From assembly GCA_022800625.1 (NCBI GenBank), contig JAAWQR010000014.1, positions 1-51,996 on the forward strand: a stretch of 51,996 bases of DNA, in the 5' to 3' direction. The notes below the pieces were generated by a model, which worked only from the letters and a program-made list of their open reading frames with translations, ran no database searches and had not been told where the DNA came from. This stretch comes from Clostridiales bacterium (GTDB lineage Bacteria; Bacillota; Clostridia; Oscillospirales; CAG-272). Shown in pieces: positions 1-8,261 of the stretch; within the stretch, counting starts at the first letter, position 1, and each line of letters opens with the position of its first letter. A program made the position numbers and the translations under genes.

Positions 1-35
1 GCTAAATGTTCGTTTTTATACCGAGAGTAGCTTAA

Positions 36-116
36 TTCGGCTGCTGTCTGTTTCCGCAGATTACTACATTCCGCTGCGCGGAAGTAGGCGGTTTCAGCCA
101 CAGCCGAGTTTTTTTA
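36..116 (+). terminator. Branched hairpin followed by a T-run
   Basis: An outer stem pairs positions 36-43 with 101-108 (CGGCTG with CAGCCG, extended by A-T and G-T pairs). It encloses a second strong hairpin at 64-87: CTAC/GTAG and TTCCGC/GCGGAA around a TGC loop, with one bulged A. A T-rich run starts at 109. This is the shape of an intrinsic terminator for a gene left of the window, or of an attenuator in the leader of the gene starting at 139. The sequence alone does not separate the two. Confidence 0.5.
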
Positions 117-138
117 TTTTTTAAAAAGGAGAAAAATC

Positions 139-1077
139 ATGCCGAAAATACAACCGTGGGAAAGCGCCGTCAATTATTTTGACGCTCTCCTCAAAACTGC
201 CGACTTATATAGTGTATCGGATTATGCTAAATATCTTCATATCAGTTCTACCTCCGTAAGAGATAGAAAGCAATACGGTTTACGTCACCTCAGAAATTGC
301 TTCAAACCTGATATCGTTGACGCCAATCCTGATTTTATTTACAGTAATCTCATCAAAAGCTTCCCTGACGTAAACTTTGAACTAAAGCTTACCGAATATA
401 TAAATGCTCAGAATCCAAAACTCTGGAAGACCGTTCCTCATAAAAACACTCTTCCCTCTCCTTATGAAATGATCGAATTTTTGATTAAAACATATTGGAA
501 TGAATTGCTCGGATTGGCTAAAAATTTCACAACCACTCTCCCGTCTTACCAAAGCTTCAATTTTGATAATATCTTTAATATGTACAAATCAAAATGGTCT
601 GTCGTGCTTCCCTACAGAGTCCGCTATTATGACTTTTTCGACTTACCCGTAAAACAGGTCGATTATACCAACACCGAATTTGAATCTGTTTCCAGATCCC
701 TTGCTGTTTGTAAGAACATTCACCGCATCGTTGTTTTAAAAAAGTCAGCTTTTGCCGACGAGTGGAACATTGTGAAAATAATTAGTAATAACAAAAATTA
801 TTCTAATGTATGCTCATCGCGCAATGCAGAATGGCAGGTTACTTACTACGATTACAAAGATAATGTTATCAAACGAGATATTCTTCCCGAATATACCGAC
901 TGTGACAAGCTTTCTGACTCGGCTTATAAACTTAATGCAATGTATTTCGTTCTTTCTCACCGTGTCCCGCGCTCAAATGATGACTTTATAATTCAGTATT
1001 ATTCCACTAACAGCTACTGTTCAAGCTCTGCCGCCGCTCTCGCTATTGAAAAATATATTATTAAACAACAATTCTGA
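139..1077 (+). CDS. Hypothetical protein with N-terminal HTH-like segment
   Basis: This 312-residue protein was not recognised as a family member. The start is supported by AAAGGAG a few bases upstream. Residues about 25-45 (SVSDYAKYLHISSTSVRDR) read like a helix-turn-helix, which suggests DNA binding by the N-terminal part. The rest is rich in Tyr, Phe, Asn and Ser and shows no signal peptide, membrane segment or catalytic motif that I can name. It stands alone between a terminator-like structure upstream and a bidirectional terminator downstream. Its codons favour pyrimidine endings more than the neighbours, which could mean foreign origin. A phage- or element-derived regulator is possible, but no function is assigned. 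Confidence 0.7.
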   Translation: MPKIQPWESAVNYFDALLKTADLYSVSDYAKYLHISSTSVRDRKQYGLRHLRNCFKPDIVDANPDFIYSNLIKSFPDVNFELKLTEYINAQNPKLWKTVPHKNTLPSPYEMIEFLIKTYWNELLGLAKNFTTTLPSYQSFNFDNIFNMYKSKWSVVLPYRVRYYDFFDLPVKQVDYTNTEFESVSRSLAVCKNIHRIVVLKKSAFADEWNIVKIISNNKNYSNVCSSRNAEWQVTYYDYKDNVIKRDILPEYTDCDKLSDSAYKLNAMYFVLSHRVPRSNDDFIIQYYSTNSYCSSSAAALAIEKYIIKQQF

Positions 1078-1086
1078 CATAAAAAT

Positions 1087-1139
1087 CTCCCCTGTAATGA
1101 TTGCCTGAAAATTCAGACAAGCTTAACAGGGGAGTTTTC
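1087..1139. terminator. Bidirectional intrinsic terminator
   Basis: CTCCCCTGT (1087-1095) pairs perfectly with ACAGGGGAG (1126-1134). An inner stem pairs TTGCCTGAA with TTCAGACAA, with one G-U pair. TTTTCTTTTT follows on the plus strand, and AAAA precedes the stem for the minus strand. It separates the plus-strand gene ending at 1077 from the convergent hom gene. Confidence 0.85.
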
Positions 1140-1142
1140 TTT

Positions 1143-2360
1143 TTATTCAAGTATTCTGATTATAGATTCAGCATTTTCAAGCACATCTTTTGCCGCATTA
1201 AGTTCATCAAGCGTCATCTTGCCGCATATAAACTCACACGTTCCCTCAGGTGATCCTTCAAGAATCTCAACCTTGTCAAAGATATGCGAATAAGCTTCTG
1301 CCGTGTCGGCGCACGACGCGCGTGTTCTGATATAGTATGTGAATTTTGCCGAACCGAACGGAGCAACAGCACCGGCTTGTTTCTCGAATACATGCTTCTT
1401 CTCAGCGTCCGCCGCGCCTGACAGAGCGGCGATAATATCGGCGGCTATTGCTCCCGCAGTCGGATATCTGCCCGCTCCGCGTCCGTAAAACATTACGTCT
1501 CCCGTAATCTCACATCTTACGGAAACGGCATTGTAAACATCGTCAACAAACATCAGCGGATTTCCCTCTCTTACTATCTGAGGGCAAACGTACACATTAA
1601 GTCCCGAATCTGATACCTTGCATGTTCCGATGAGCTTTACAGCTCCGCCCATGCGCTCCGCCGCATCAATGTCGGCAGGCGTGATATTTGATATCGTCTC
1701 AGCATAAACGTCGCTGTCGGATGGAAGCGTTCCTGTTGCGAGAGCTGTCAGAATCATGATTTTACGCTTTGCATCGATTCCGTCAACGTCAGCCGAAGGA
1801 TCGCGCTCTGCATAACCCAGCTCCTGAGCTTCTGCAAGCACATCTGAAAATTCTCTGCCCTCGCTCTTCATTTTTGAAAGGATAAAGTTTGTCGTTCCGT
1901 TAAGAATTCCGCTTACCGATACGACCTTTTCATGTGCGAGCGATGTGAGGAACGGACGCAGCACGGGAATTCCTCCGCCGACACTTGCTTCAAACAGATA
2001 TCTTACCCCGTTTTTCTTTGCCGCGGCAAGCAGCTCTTCTCCGTATGTCGCAACAACTTCTTTATTAGATGTTACTACGTGCATTCCGTGCTCCATTGCA
2101 GCGATAGAGAATTCAAACGCAGGATGCGCACCGCCCATTGTCTCTGCAACAAGCTCAATCTCTCTGTCTTTCAGGATCACGTCAATATCGTGAACTACTC
2201 TGTCGCCGTACGGAGAATCGGGAAATTCACGAAGATCAAGTATGTACTTTACATCGATTTCCTCACCGAGCAGGCTGACTATTCCTTCCTTGCAGGAAGA
2301 GAGCACTTCAGGAATTCCTCCTCCGACAATTCCGAATCCGATTATTGCGATTTTTTTCAT
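1143..2360 (-). CDS. hom: Homoserine dehydrogenase
   Basis: This protein (405 residues) reduces aspartate semialdehyde to homoserine with NAD(P)H, at the branch to threonine and methionine. The N-terminal Rossmann motif GFGIVGGG is at residues 8-15. The cofactor-side TSNKEVVA is near 97-104, GTTNFIL is at 155-161, and the conserved acidic/lysine block GYAERDPSADVDG...DAKRK is at about 182-200. The C-terminal 60-70 residues resemble a short ACT-like regulatory domain, so the length is slightly below the usual 425-435 of Gram-positive enzymes. A GAAAGG ribosome site precedes the ATG. It lies downstream of an FAD oxidoreductase on the same strand. No other threonine-pathway gene is nearby. Confidence 0.95.
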   Translation of the reverse strand: MKKIAIIGFGIVGGGIPEVLSSCKEGIVSLLGEEIDVKYILDLREFPDSPYGDRVVHDIDVILKDREIELVAETMGGAHPAFEFSIAAMEHGMHVVTSNKEVVATYGEELLAAAKKNGVRYLFEASVGGGIPVLRPFLTSLAHEKVVSVSGILNGTTNFILSKMKSEGREFSDVLAEAQELGYAERDPSADVDGIDAKRKIMILTALATGTLPSDSDVYAETISNITPADIDAAERMGGAVKLIGTCKVSDSGLNVYVCPQIVREGNPLMFVDDVYNAVSVRCEITGDVMFYGRGAGRYPTAGAIAADIIAALSGAADAEKKHVFEKQAGAVAPFGSAKFTYYIRTRASCADTAEAYSHIFDKVEILEGSPEGTCEFICGKMTLDELNAAKDVLENAESIIRILE

Positions 2361-2435
2361 TTATATATCCAATCCTTTCATTACGTACCGAAAACAATAA
2401 CTTAAAACACCCTTGCGGCACGCTGTTTAATATAT

Positions 2436-3596
2436 TTAATTTTCCGCAGTCTTATCTTTTTGATAAAAAATGTTTCTGTCAAGCAAAACTCCGTTATCAT
2501 TTAATATTCTGCGAAGCTTCTCTGCCGACGGCTTCTCACCATGCTGAGACTGATATGCGGCAATCGTTCCTGCTGCTTCGCCCGTAACGGCACAGGAAGG
2601 AATGACTCGCGTCAGATCCTGTCCATCTTCATCTGCGGAAACACATCTTCCCGCTGCATATAAGTTGTCGTTTGCAACCCCTTCGATTACTTTTAAAGAT
2701 ATTGTATATCTTTCACCGCTTGTTTTCCAATTACCGATCATTCCTATCGTATCGTCAAAATATACACCCTCGCTGTCGGTACTGAAAAAATGCTCGGATT
2801 TCAGCCGTCTTGTCATCCTGAGTCCGTGAAAGCTCGGAATTATAAGCGGATAAATACTCGGATTTGTTTTGCGCTTCTTCATAATATCGGCTTTTATCAT
2901 AGCTCTGCCGTCAATACAGCTCTGCGAAATATCGTCTGTATCTATACCCGAATATATTCGGCTTCCCGTCGGAATATCGGTATACAGCGGATCTGCATTT
3001 TGATGAAGTTCAATTTTCTTATCATCATATGAAAAATACCATCCGGTTCGCCTGTTGTTATTGCATTCTACCGTCTGCTCTCCCGCAAAAAAGCATATGT
3101 CGGCGTCTCCCGTAGCATCGACAAACGTTTTTCCGGGTATTTCTTTTCTGCCGGTTTTGGTTTCAATAAATACCGAGCTCAGCTTACCGTCTTTTCTGCC
3201 GACTTCGGATATCTGTGCACCGTAAAGAATCTTTACATTATTGTTCAAAAGCTCTTCTTCCGCAGAAAGAACAAATGACGCGGGATTAAAGGTAAGCATA
3301 TATCTTTCCTTAGCTCTTTCATCTGCCGTGCTGCTGTCGTCAGTCCATGCGTCCGGTATCTTGCCGGGACCGTATTTCAGAGATAATTTCAGCAATTCCT
3401 CTGAGATTCCGGACGACATTTTCGTTCCGCGTCCGTCGCACAGAGGCAGATAAACACATACCAGTCCGAGAGTCGCAAGTCCTCCCAGCGCATACTCCCT
3501 CTCTATCAGCAAAGTATTCGCTCCGTTCCTTGCAGCAGCTAGCGCCGCAGAAACACCTGCAATGCCGCCGCCGCAAACTATTACATCATATTCCAC
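2436..3596 (-). CDS. FAD-dependent oxidoreductase (FAD_oxidored type)
   Basis: This 386-residue flavoprotein begins with the dinucleotide-binding motif CGGGIAG at residues 8-14, followed by the ribose-binding acidic residue of LLIERE (about 29-34). The C-terminal part carries LYAAGRCVSADEDGQ and a final GEAAGT...AA segment, typical of the PF12831-like FAD proteins found widely in Clostridia and Bacteroides. The substrate is unknown. The start is a GTG, chosen because a G-rich ribosome site (GGGGGG) lies about seven bases upstream and no earlier start fits. It is sandwiched between an aldo/keto reductase and hom on the same strand. Those spacings allow one transcript, but a functional link to homoserine metabolism is not shown. 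Confidence 0.85.
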   Translation of the reverse strand: MEYDVIVCGGGIAGVSAALAAARNGANTLLIEREYALGGLATLGLVCVYLPLCDGRGTKMSSGISEELLKLSLKYGPGKIPDAWTDDSSTADERAKERYMLTFNPASFVLSAEEELLNNNVKILYGAQISEVGRKDGKLSSVFIETKTGRKEIPGKTFVDATGDADICFFAGEQTVECNNNRRTGWYFSYDDKKIELHQNADPLYTDIPTGSRIYSGIDTDDISQSCIDGRAMIKADIMKKRKTNPSIYPLIIPSFHGLRMTRRLKSEHFFSTDSEGVYFDDTIGMIGNWKTSGERYTISLKVIEGVANDNLYAAGRCVSADEDGQDLTRVIPSCAVTGEAAGTIAAYQSQHGEKPSAEKLRRILNDNGVLLDRNIFYQKDKTAEN

Positions 3597-3694
3597 AAAA
3601 ATGCCCCCCTATGGTTTCGTTCGGAAAGTTACACCGCCGTATGCAGACTTCACTTACACCGTACTTTTTACAGAATTTATATTCAGAGATCGTT

Positions 3695-4798
3695 TTATTC
3701 AAATAACTTTTTTACGCTTTCCAGATATTCTCTGATTTTCAAATGCTGAGGACATGCGATCTCGCATTTTCCGCATCCTATACAGTCAGACGCTTTTCCG
3801 TGTTTTTTTGAAGCTTCAAAGTAGTCTTTGACTCGCGAAATACCTGTAAGCTTTTCCGTATTGTAGAGCGCAAAATACGATGGTATCGAAATATCACGCG
3901 GACAGCCTTCAAGGCAGTAGACGCATCCTGTACACGGTATTTCGACAGATCCTCTGATCGCCGCCGATGCGTTCTTCACAGTTTCAAGCTCATCATCGTC
4001 AAGCGGACAAAAATCCTTCATATATCCGACATTGTCATGAAGCTGTTCCATATTTGACATGCCGCTCAGCACCATCATAACACCGTCAAGGCTTGCCGCA
4101 TATCTCACAGCCCACGATGCAACCGACATAGTGGAATCTGCCGCGCTGAATATCGCCTTTGCCGTTTCGGAAACATTTGCAAGCGTGCCTCCTTTGACCG
4201 GCTCCATAATGATTATCTTTTTGCCGTGAGCTCTCGCCGTTTCATAGCATTTTCGAGACTGAATGTTCTCGTCTTCCCAATCGAGATAATTTATCTGAAG
4301 CTGTACAAAATCGACCTCCGGATGCTCCGAGAGAATTCTGTCAAGCGTATCGGCGTTGTCATGAAATGAAAATCCTATCTCCCGTACAAGCCCTTCACGC
4401 TTTTTTTCAGATATAAAATCAAATGCGCCGATCCTCTTTACTATGCCGTCATAATATTCGGCTGTCATAGAATGGAGCATGTAATAATCGAAATATTCAA
4501 CACCGCATTTTCTCAGCTGCTCGTCAAATATGCGCGGCATATCCTCCGCTTCTTTAAGAAACATCGTCGGCAGCTTATCGGCTACGGTAAAACTCTCGCG
4601 CGGATAAGATGTCACTACGGTTTCTCTCAGAATTTCTTCACTCTTATAATTGTGATACATATAAGCAGTGTCAAAATATGTAAAGCCGTTTTTCATGAAG
4701 ACGTCAACAAGGCGTCTTGTTTCTTCTATATCAACATTCTGTTCGCTTCCGTCGTCAACAAGAGGAAGCCTCATCATACCGAATCCGAGTTTTTTCAT
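3695..4798 (-). CDS. Aldo/keto reductase with C-terminal 4Fe-4S dicluster domain
   Basis: This 367-residue protein belongs to the ferredoxin-fused aldo/keto reductase group. The TIM-barrel part has the catalytic tetrad D43, Y48 (DTAYMYHN), K75 (VADKLP) and H109 (MLHS). The C-terminal part has two cysteine clusters: CTGCVYCLEGCP and, nearer the end, CIGCGKCEIACP. These can hold two [4Fe-4S] centres. It is probably a cytoplasmic NAD(P)H- or ferredoxin-linked oxidoreductase; the substrate is unknown. The start MKKLGFGMMRLP was chosen over an in-frame ATG 17 codons upstream. GGAG precedes it and homologues begin this way. Confidence 0.9.
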   Translation of the reverse strand: MKKLGFGMMRLPLVDDGSEQNVDIEETRRLVDVFMKNGFTYFDTAYMYHNYKSEEILRETVVTSYPRESFTVADKLPTMFLKEAEDMPRIFDEQLRKCGVEYFDYYMLHSMTAEYYDGIVKRIGAFDFISEKKREGLVREIGFSFHDNADTLDRILSEHPEVDFVQLQINYLDWEDENIQSRKCYETARAHGKKIIIMEPVKGGTLANVSETAKAIFSAADSTMSVASWAVRYAASLDGVMMVLSGMSNMEQLHDNVGYMKDFCPLDDDELETVKNASAAIRGSVEIPCTGCVYCLEGCPRDISIPSYFALYNTEKLTGISRVKDYFEASKKHGKASDCIGCGKCEIACPQHLKIREYLESVKKLFE

Positions 4799-5116
4799 AT
4801 AAGTCTCCGCTCCAAAATAATGAAATTTATAACGGGTTAAAATGCACAAACTGTAATCATATATATTTTACCATAAAAAGATGTGCTTGTCAAAATAAAG
4901 CAGAGATTTTTTCAGAGTTTTTGTACCGCTTTCATTCAGACGGGAGCGGTACTGCATATTTGAACCCTGACGCGCATAGAATTGAGCAGTGCTGATCAAA
5001 AGACATCCGCGAGCGGATAATCCGAGATCGGTATAAGGATACGGTATCGTAAAAATACAGTGAATCTGTTTCACAGAGATATTTTATACAGCCGACAGGC
5101 TGAATGGAGGATCAAA
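4799..5116. other. Divergent intergenic region with several hairpins
   Basis: This gap of 318 bases separates divergent genes, so it must hold promoters for both, but none is clear enough to mark. It contains a perfect 8-bp stem GTACCGCT/AGCGGTAC (4923-4952), a small ATCCG/CGGAT hairpin (5005-5018) and weaker GTAT/ATAC (5031-5042) and GTGAA/TTCAC pairings. A small structured RNA is possible. The core does not match 6S, SRP RNA or tmRNA as I know them. Confidence 0.35.
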
Positions 5117-6097
5117 ATGACGGACAAAGCATACTTGCCGGAAGGCATGCTTCTTACCAGCGAGGAAAATATTTATTACACTTCAGACATAAAAAGGCTT
5201 GAAAAAGCCATGGAAAGAGGTATCATTCTCGAAGGTGTAGTCACAAGATGCGACAGCGAAAACATGGATCTGAGCGTTGAAGTAGGCCGCTATCACGGTA
5301 TAATTCCGAGGGAAGAAGCGGTATGGTCAAGGGACGGGGAGGCGGCAAAGGATATTGCTGTTATCACAAGGGTAGGAAAAGCCGCCGCATTCAAAATAAC
5401 GGATATCGTTTATCTTCCGTCGGGCGAGCCGCATCTCATACTCTCGAGACGCGCAGCTCAGGCAGAATGTGACGTAAACTACATATCCAGCCTTGAAAGC
5501 GGAGACATAATTCCGGCTGTTGTTACTCATCTTGAACCGTTCGGAGCATTTATTGATATCGGCTGCGGTATAATCTCGCTCATGACAGTTGATTCAATTT
5601 CTGTTTCGCGAATATCACATCCGAGAGAGAGATTCAAATGCGGCGAGCATATTATGAGCATTGTTCGCAGTGTGGACCGCGAAAGCGGAAGAATATATAT
5701 GAGTCACAGAGAATTGCTCGGAACATGGGAGGAAAATGCCGCACGCTTTGAAAGCGCACAAACGGTAACGGGAATCGTTCGCTCAATTGAAGACTACGGC
5801 ATTTTTGTTGAACTGTCACCGAATCTCGCGGGACTTGCCGAATACAAAGACGGAGTCGAGGTGGGAGATGTATGCGCCGTGTACATAAAAAATATAATTC
5901 CCGAAAAAATGAAAATAAAGCTTGTTCTGATAGACAGTGCCAAAGGAAGCTTTACACATAATATGAAATATTTCATAGACACGGACAAAGTCAGGCATAT
6001 GCCGCACTGGAAATATTCGCCTGATGGCTGTACTAAAGTGATAGAAACGGTATTTGATGAAAAAATATGCCAAAAAACGCCCGATCTTCAAAAATAA
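5117..6097 (+). CDS. S1-domain RNA-binding protein (ribosomal protein S1-like)
   Basis: The 326-residue protein contains three S1/OB-fold repeats at about residues 36-112, 129-199 and 216-273. The second is the clearest (VVTHLEPFGAFIDIGCGIISLM...SHRELLGTWEEN) and the third is VTGIVRSIEDYGIFVELSPNLAGLAE. The first is divergent. It resembles the short S1-like proteins of Clostridia rather than the 4- to 6-repeat S1 of proteobacteria. It probably binds single-stranded RNA during translation or decay. The start at MTDKAYLP is set by GGAGG seven bases upstream; an in-frame ATG 19 codons earlier lacks a ribosome site. Confidence 0.85.
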   Translation: MTDKAYLPEGMLLTSEENIYYTSDIKRLEKAMERGIILEGVVTRCDSENMDLSVEVGRYHGIIPREEAVWSRDGEAAKDIAVITRVGKAAAFKITDIVYLPSGEPHLILSRRAAQAECDVNYISSLESGDIIPAVVTHLEPFGAFIDIGCGIISLMTVDSISVSRISHPRERFKCGEHIMSIVRSVDRESGRIYMSHRELLGTWEENAARFESAQTVTGIVRSIEDYGIFVELSPNLAGLAEYKDGVEVGDVCAVYIKNIIPEKMKIKLVLIDSAKGSFTHNMKYFIDTDKVRHMPHWKYSPDGCTKVIETVFDEKICQKTPDLQK

Positions 6098-6119
6098 TAA
6101 ATAAAATCGAAATATTCTC

Positions 6120-6148
6120 TTGATTTCGGAACAAAAAAGTGCTACCAT
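6120..6148 (+). promoter_or_regulatory. Possible promoter of the CarD-like gene
   Basis: TTGATT (6120-6125) and TACCAT (6143-6148) are separated by 17 bases. The -10 box is a weak match, and an overlapping TATTAT just downstream could serve instead at a less suitable spacing. Confidence 0.35.
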
Positions 6149-6217
6149 TATTATATAGTAATACGGCAAAGGCGCAAAAATTTATCAGTTGCCGCAGTTC
6201 CGGAGCGAGAGAATAAT

Positions 6218-6721
6218 ATGTTTAATATCGGTGAAACAGTCAAATACGGAGTCAACGGAATATGTAAGATCGTTGACATATCAAAGCGCAGTTTTTGCGG
6301 AGAAGACACGGAATATTATGTCTTGCAGCCATTGCTCAGAGGCGATTCCACATTTTTTGTCCCGACTGCAAATGAAGTTCTCGTCTCAAAAATACATCAC
6401 CTGATGTCAAAGTCCGCCGTATATGAGCTGATAGGAGAAATTCCCGAGTGCCATACGGAATGGATAGACAATGATAAGGAAAGAAACGCATCGTACAATC
6501 TTATGCTTACATCATGTGACAGACATGATATCATAGGACTTATCAGAACTCTTCATCAAAGGAAAGAACAGCTTGAAGAGAAAAACAAAAAGCTGCATCA
6601 GGCAGACGAGAGGATCTTAAAAGACGCAGAAAAGATAATCAATGATGAATTTGCAGTTGTGCTTGAGATGCAGCCATCCGATGTTCCGGGTTTTATCGCC
6701 GACAGACTTGCGTGCTGCTGA
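6218..6721 (+). CDS. CarD/CdnL-family transcription regulator
   Basis: This protein of 167 residues starts with the RNA-polymerase-interacting CarD/TRCF Tudor-like domain (MFNIGETVKYGVNGICKIVDI ... YYVLQPL ... FVPTANE, residues 1-57). A mostly helical C-terminal domain follows, as in CarD proteins that bind the polymerase beta subunit and the promoter fork. The length fits the family (about 160-170). It is expected to tune initiation at housekeeping promoters. It is a single-gene unit closed by the terminator at 6752. The C-terminal helices carry fewer of the basic residues than I would expect of well-known CarD proteins. Confidence 0.85.
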   Translation: MFNIGETVKYGVNGICKIVDISKRSFCGEDTEYYVLQPLLRGDSTFFVPTANEVLVSKIHHLMSKSAVYELIGEIPECHTEWIDNDKERNASYNLMLTSCDRHDIIGLIRTLHQRKEQLEEKNKKLHQADERILKDAEKIINDEFAVVLEMQPSDVPGFIADRLACC

Positions 6722-6751
6722 AAAGCGTTTAGCCATAAAGCTAAAAAATAG

Positions 6752-6791
6752 ATTACCCGCTGAAGAAAAACACTTGGGCGGGTAATTTTTT
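6752..6791. terminator. Bidirectional intrinsic terminator
   Basis: ATTACCCGC (6752-6760) pairs with GCGGGTAAT (6778-6786), followed by a T-run on the plus strand. The minus strand also runs into CTATTTTTTAG. It serves the CarD-like gene and the convergent azlC. Confidence 0.85.
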
Positions 6792-6804
6792 CATGCTGTG
6801 ATTC

Positions 6805-7554
6805 TTATAAGTACCATATACAGCGCAGTTCCGAGACCGATGCTTTCACACACAGCAGACCCGACGATATCACAATCAGCGCAGGAATCAAAAAACTTTC
6901 GGGACCGAATATCTTGAGAGACAAAAATGTAACGGCAAGTCCGAGAATCGCCGGAAAATGCTTTGAACTGCTTTTCCACTGCTCCACTACAAGTACTGCA
7001 AAAAGAGCAGTCATCGCAAAATCTATTCCTGCAAGGTCAAATGGAATCAAAGCACCTGCTATTGAGCCTATAAGGCTTCCGATTATCCAATATATGTGAT
7101 CAAGAAGAGTAATAAACGCATAGTAATCCTGCGGATCAATTCCCGTCGGAATCGTCGCGGAAGACAATATTGCATACGTTTCATCAGTCAAGCCGAATAT
7201 TGAGTACAGCTTTTTGTATCCGTGAGCCTTACATTTTGTAATCATGGTAAGTCCGTAAAAGAAATGACGGAAATTAAGTAAAAATGTCAGCATAATCGTC
7301 TGCGGGATAGTAGCGCCCGATGCCAGCAGCTCAACTGCAAGAAACTGCGCAGACCCCGCAAATATAAAAACGCTCATAAAGAGCGCCCACATCGGTCCGT
7401 AGCCTGCGTCAAAAAGCAATATTCCGAATGCCGCGCCAAGCGACAGATACCCTGCCATAACAGGAAGCGTCTTAACTGCCGCAGAAGCGCGCCATGATAC
7501 CTTATCAGAAGAAAGAACCGAGCCGCTGCACTTTTTATCTTCATTTCCCGACAC
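6805..7554 (-). CDS. azlC: AzlC-family branched-chain amino acid permease subunit
   Basis: This protein of 249 residues has the AzlC signature: AGYLSLGAAFGILLFDAGY near the N-terminus, then FIFAGSAQFLAVELL and LLNFRHFFYGL. Several hydrophobic segments follow. With a small AzlD partner such proteins export branched-chain amino acids (B. subtilis AzlCD, E. coli YgaZH). The start is GTG, preceded by AAGGAG nine bases upstream. No azlD is found on either side: downstream there is only a terminator, upstream a 31-residue peptide. The partner may be elsewhere, or this protein may act alone. Confidence 0.9.
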   Translation of the reverse strand: MSGNEDKKCSGSVLSSDKVSWRASAAVKTLPVMAGYLSLGAAFGILLFDAGYGPMWALFMSVFIFAGSAQFLAVELLASGATIPQTIMLTFLLNFRHFFYGLTMITKCKAHGYKKLYSIFGLTDETYAILSSATIPTGIDPQDYYAFITLLDHIYWIIGSLIGSIAGALIPFDLAGIDFAMTALFAVLVVEQWKSSSKHFPAILGLAVTFLSLKIFGPESFLIPALIVISSGLLCVKASVSELRCIWYL

Positions 7555-7651
7555 GTGAATATTCTCCTTATTTGCTTCAATTATTTAACCCCTTTTACCT
7601 TTCGTGTTGATGGAGGTTCAATTTTTTAATTTTCCGTCAAAATAACTATGT

Positions 7652-7680
7652 GGACAGCCATCGTTGTTCAATGACTGCCC
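7652..7680 (-). terminator. Hairpin downstream of the small membrane-peptide gene
   Basis: Read on the minus strand, GGGCAGTCATTG pairs with CGATGGCTGTCC over 12 positions, three of them wobble pairs, around an AACAA loop. An AT-rich stretch including TTATTTT follows. It sits between the small gene ending at 7694 and azlC and may act as a partial terminator or processing site. Confidence 0.5.
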
Positions 7681-7693
7681 AATAAGCTGGAAT

Positions 7694-7789
7694 TTATTTC
7701 TTCTCTTTACTCATAAGAGAACAACTGGTAGCTACAAATAAACCAATTAAAATCCACGGAAATGCCGCTCCTAAAAAATCACCAACCAT
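7694..7789 (-). CDS. 31-residue single-span membrane peptide
   Basis: This gene starts with ATG after GGAGG (eight-base spacing) and encodes 31 residues. It opens with MVGDFLGAAFPWILIGLFVA and ends with a short polar tail, SCSLMSKEKK. There is one hydrophobic span at about residues 5-23 with a positively charged end, so the N-terminus is likely outside. The FLGAAFPWI-IGL pattern recalls small Firmicutes membrane proteins of unknown function that I have seen in similar form. A near-consensus promoter lies directly upstream at 7828-7856. Together these make a real gene likely despite its size. It could be an accessory subunit of AzlC, but that is inference from position only. Confidence 0.75.
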   Translation of the reverse strand: MVGDFLGAAFPWILIGLFVATSCSLMSKEKK

Positions 7790-7827
7790 ACTTCATTCCT
7801 CCTTCAAAAGTTCAATTCACCATTCTA

Positions 7828-7856
7828 ATTATACCATGTCTGTAAGTGTTACACAA
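7828..7856 (-). promoter_or_regulatory. Sigma-A promoter of the small membrane-peptide gene
   Basis: On the minus strand, TTGTGT (7851-7856) and TATAAT (7828-7833) are spaced by exactly 17 bases. Transcription would start about 30 bases upstream of the 31-residue ORF. Confidence 0.8.
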
Positions 7857-8126
7857 GATGCGGCTTGGTGAAAATACCGGAAGTATCGGCCATCAACACG
7901 AAAGGTAAAAGCGACATTATTTATCTTTTAAAGTATATCACAGCTCAGATAAGCTGTCAATGAAAAGTCTTGTGATATCTGTCGTTTTTTACAGATTTGC
8001 ATGTGACGCATTGCAAAAAAAGCCGAAAAACGGTCCGGTATACACCGGGATTCAAGATGAACCGAAAAAACAATGTGCAGCATTTTATAAAGATAAATAT
8101 TTCTCACATTTAATTTTCAAATTCTA

Positions 8127-8154
8127 TTGACTTATCCTGAATTGTTGCTATAAT
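8127..8154 (+). promoter_or_regulatory. Extended -10 promoter of the Gfo/Idh gene
   Basis: TTGACT (8127-8132), a 16-base spacer and TATAAT (8149-8154) with a TGC just before the -10. This is the only strong plus-strand promoter in the gap before 8262. The leader is about 100 bases. Confidence 0.75.
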
Positions 8155-8261
8155 ATTGATGATAAGATTTATTTTGGGTCAGCGCCGTACAGAAGTAGAA
8201 CAGCTCTGCGGTGCAGAAAATCTCCCCGGCATGACCCCCGGTGAAAGGTTAAGGTATACTT

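Noticed and set aside
4923..5048. 6S RNA, SRP RNA or tmRNA
   Set aside because: The hairpins do not show the conserved cores of these RNAs as I know them.
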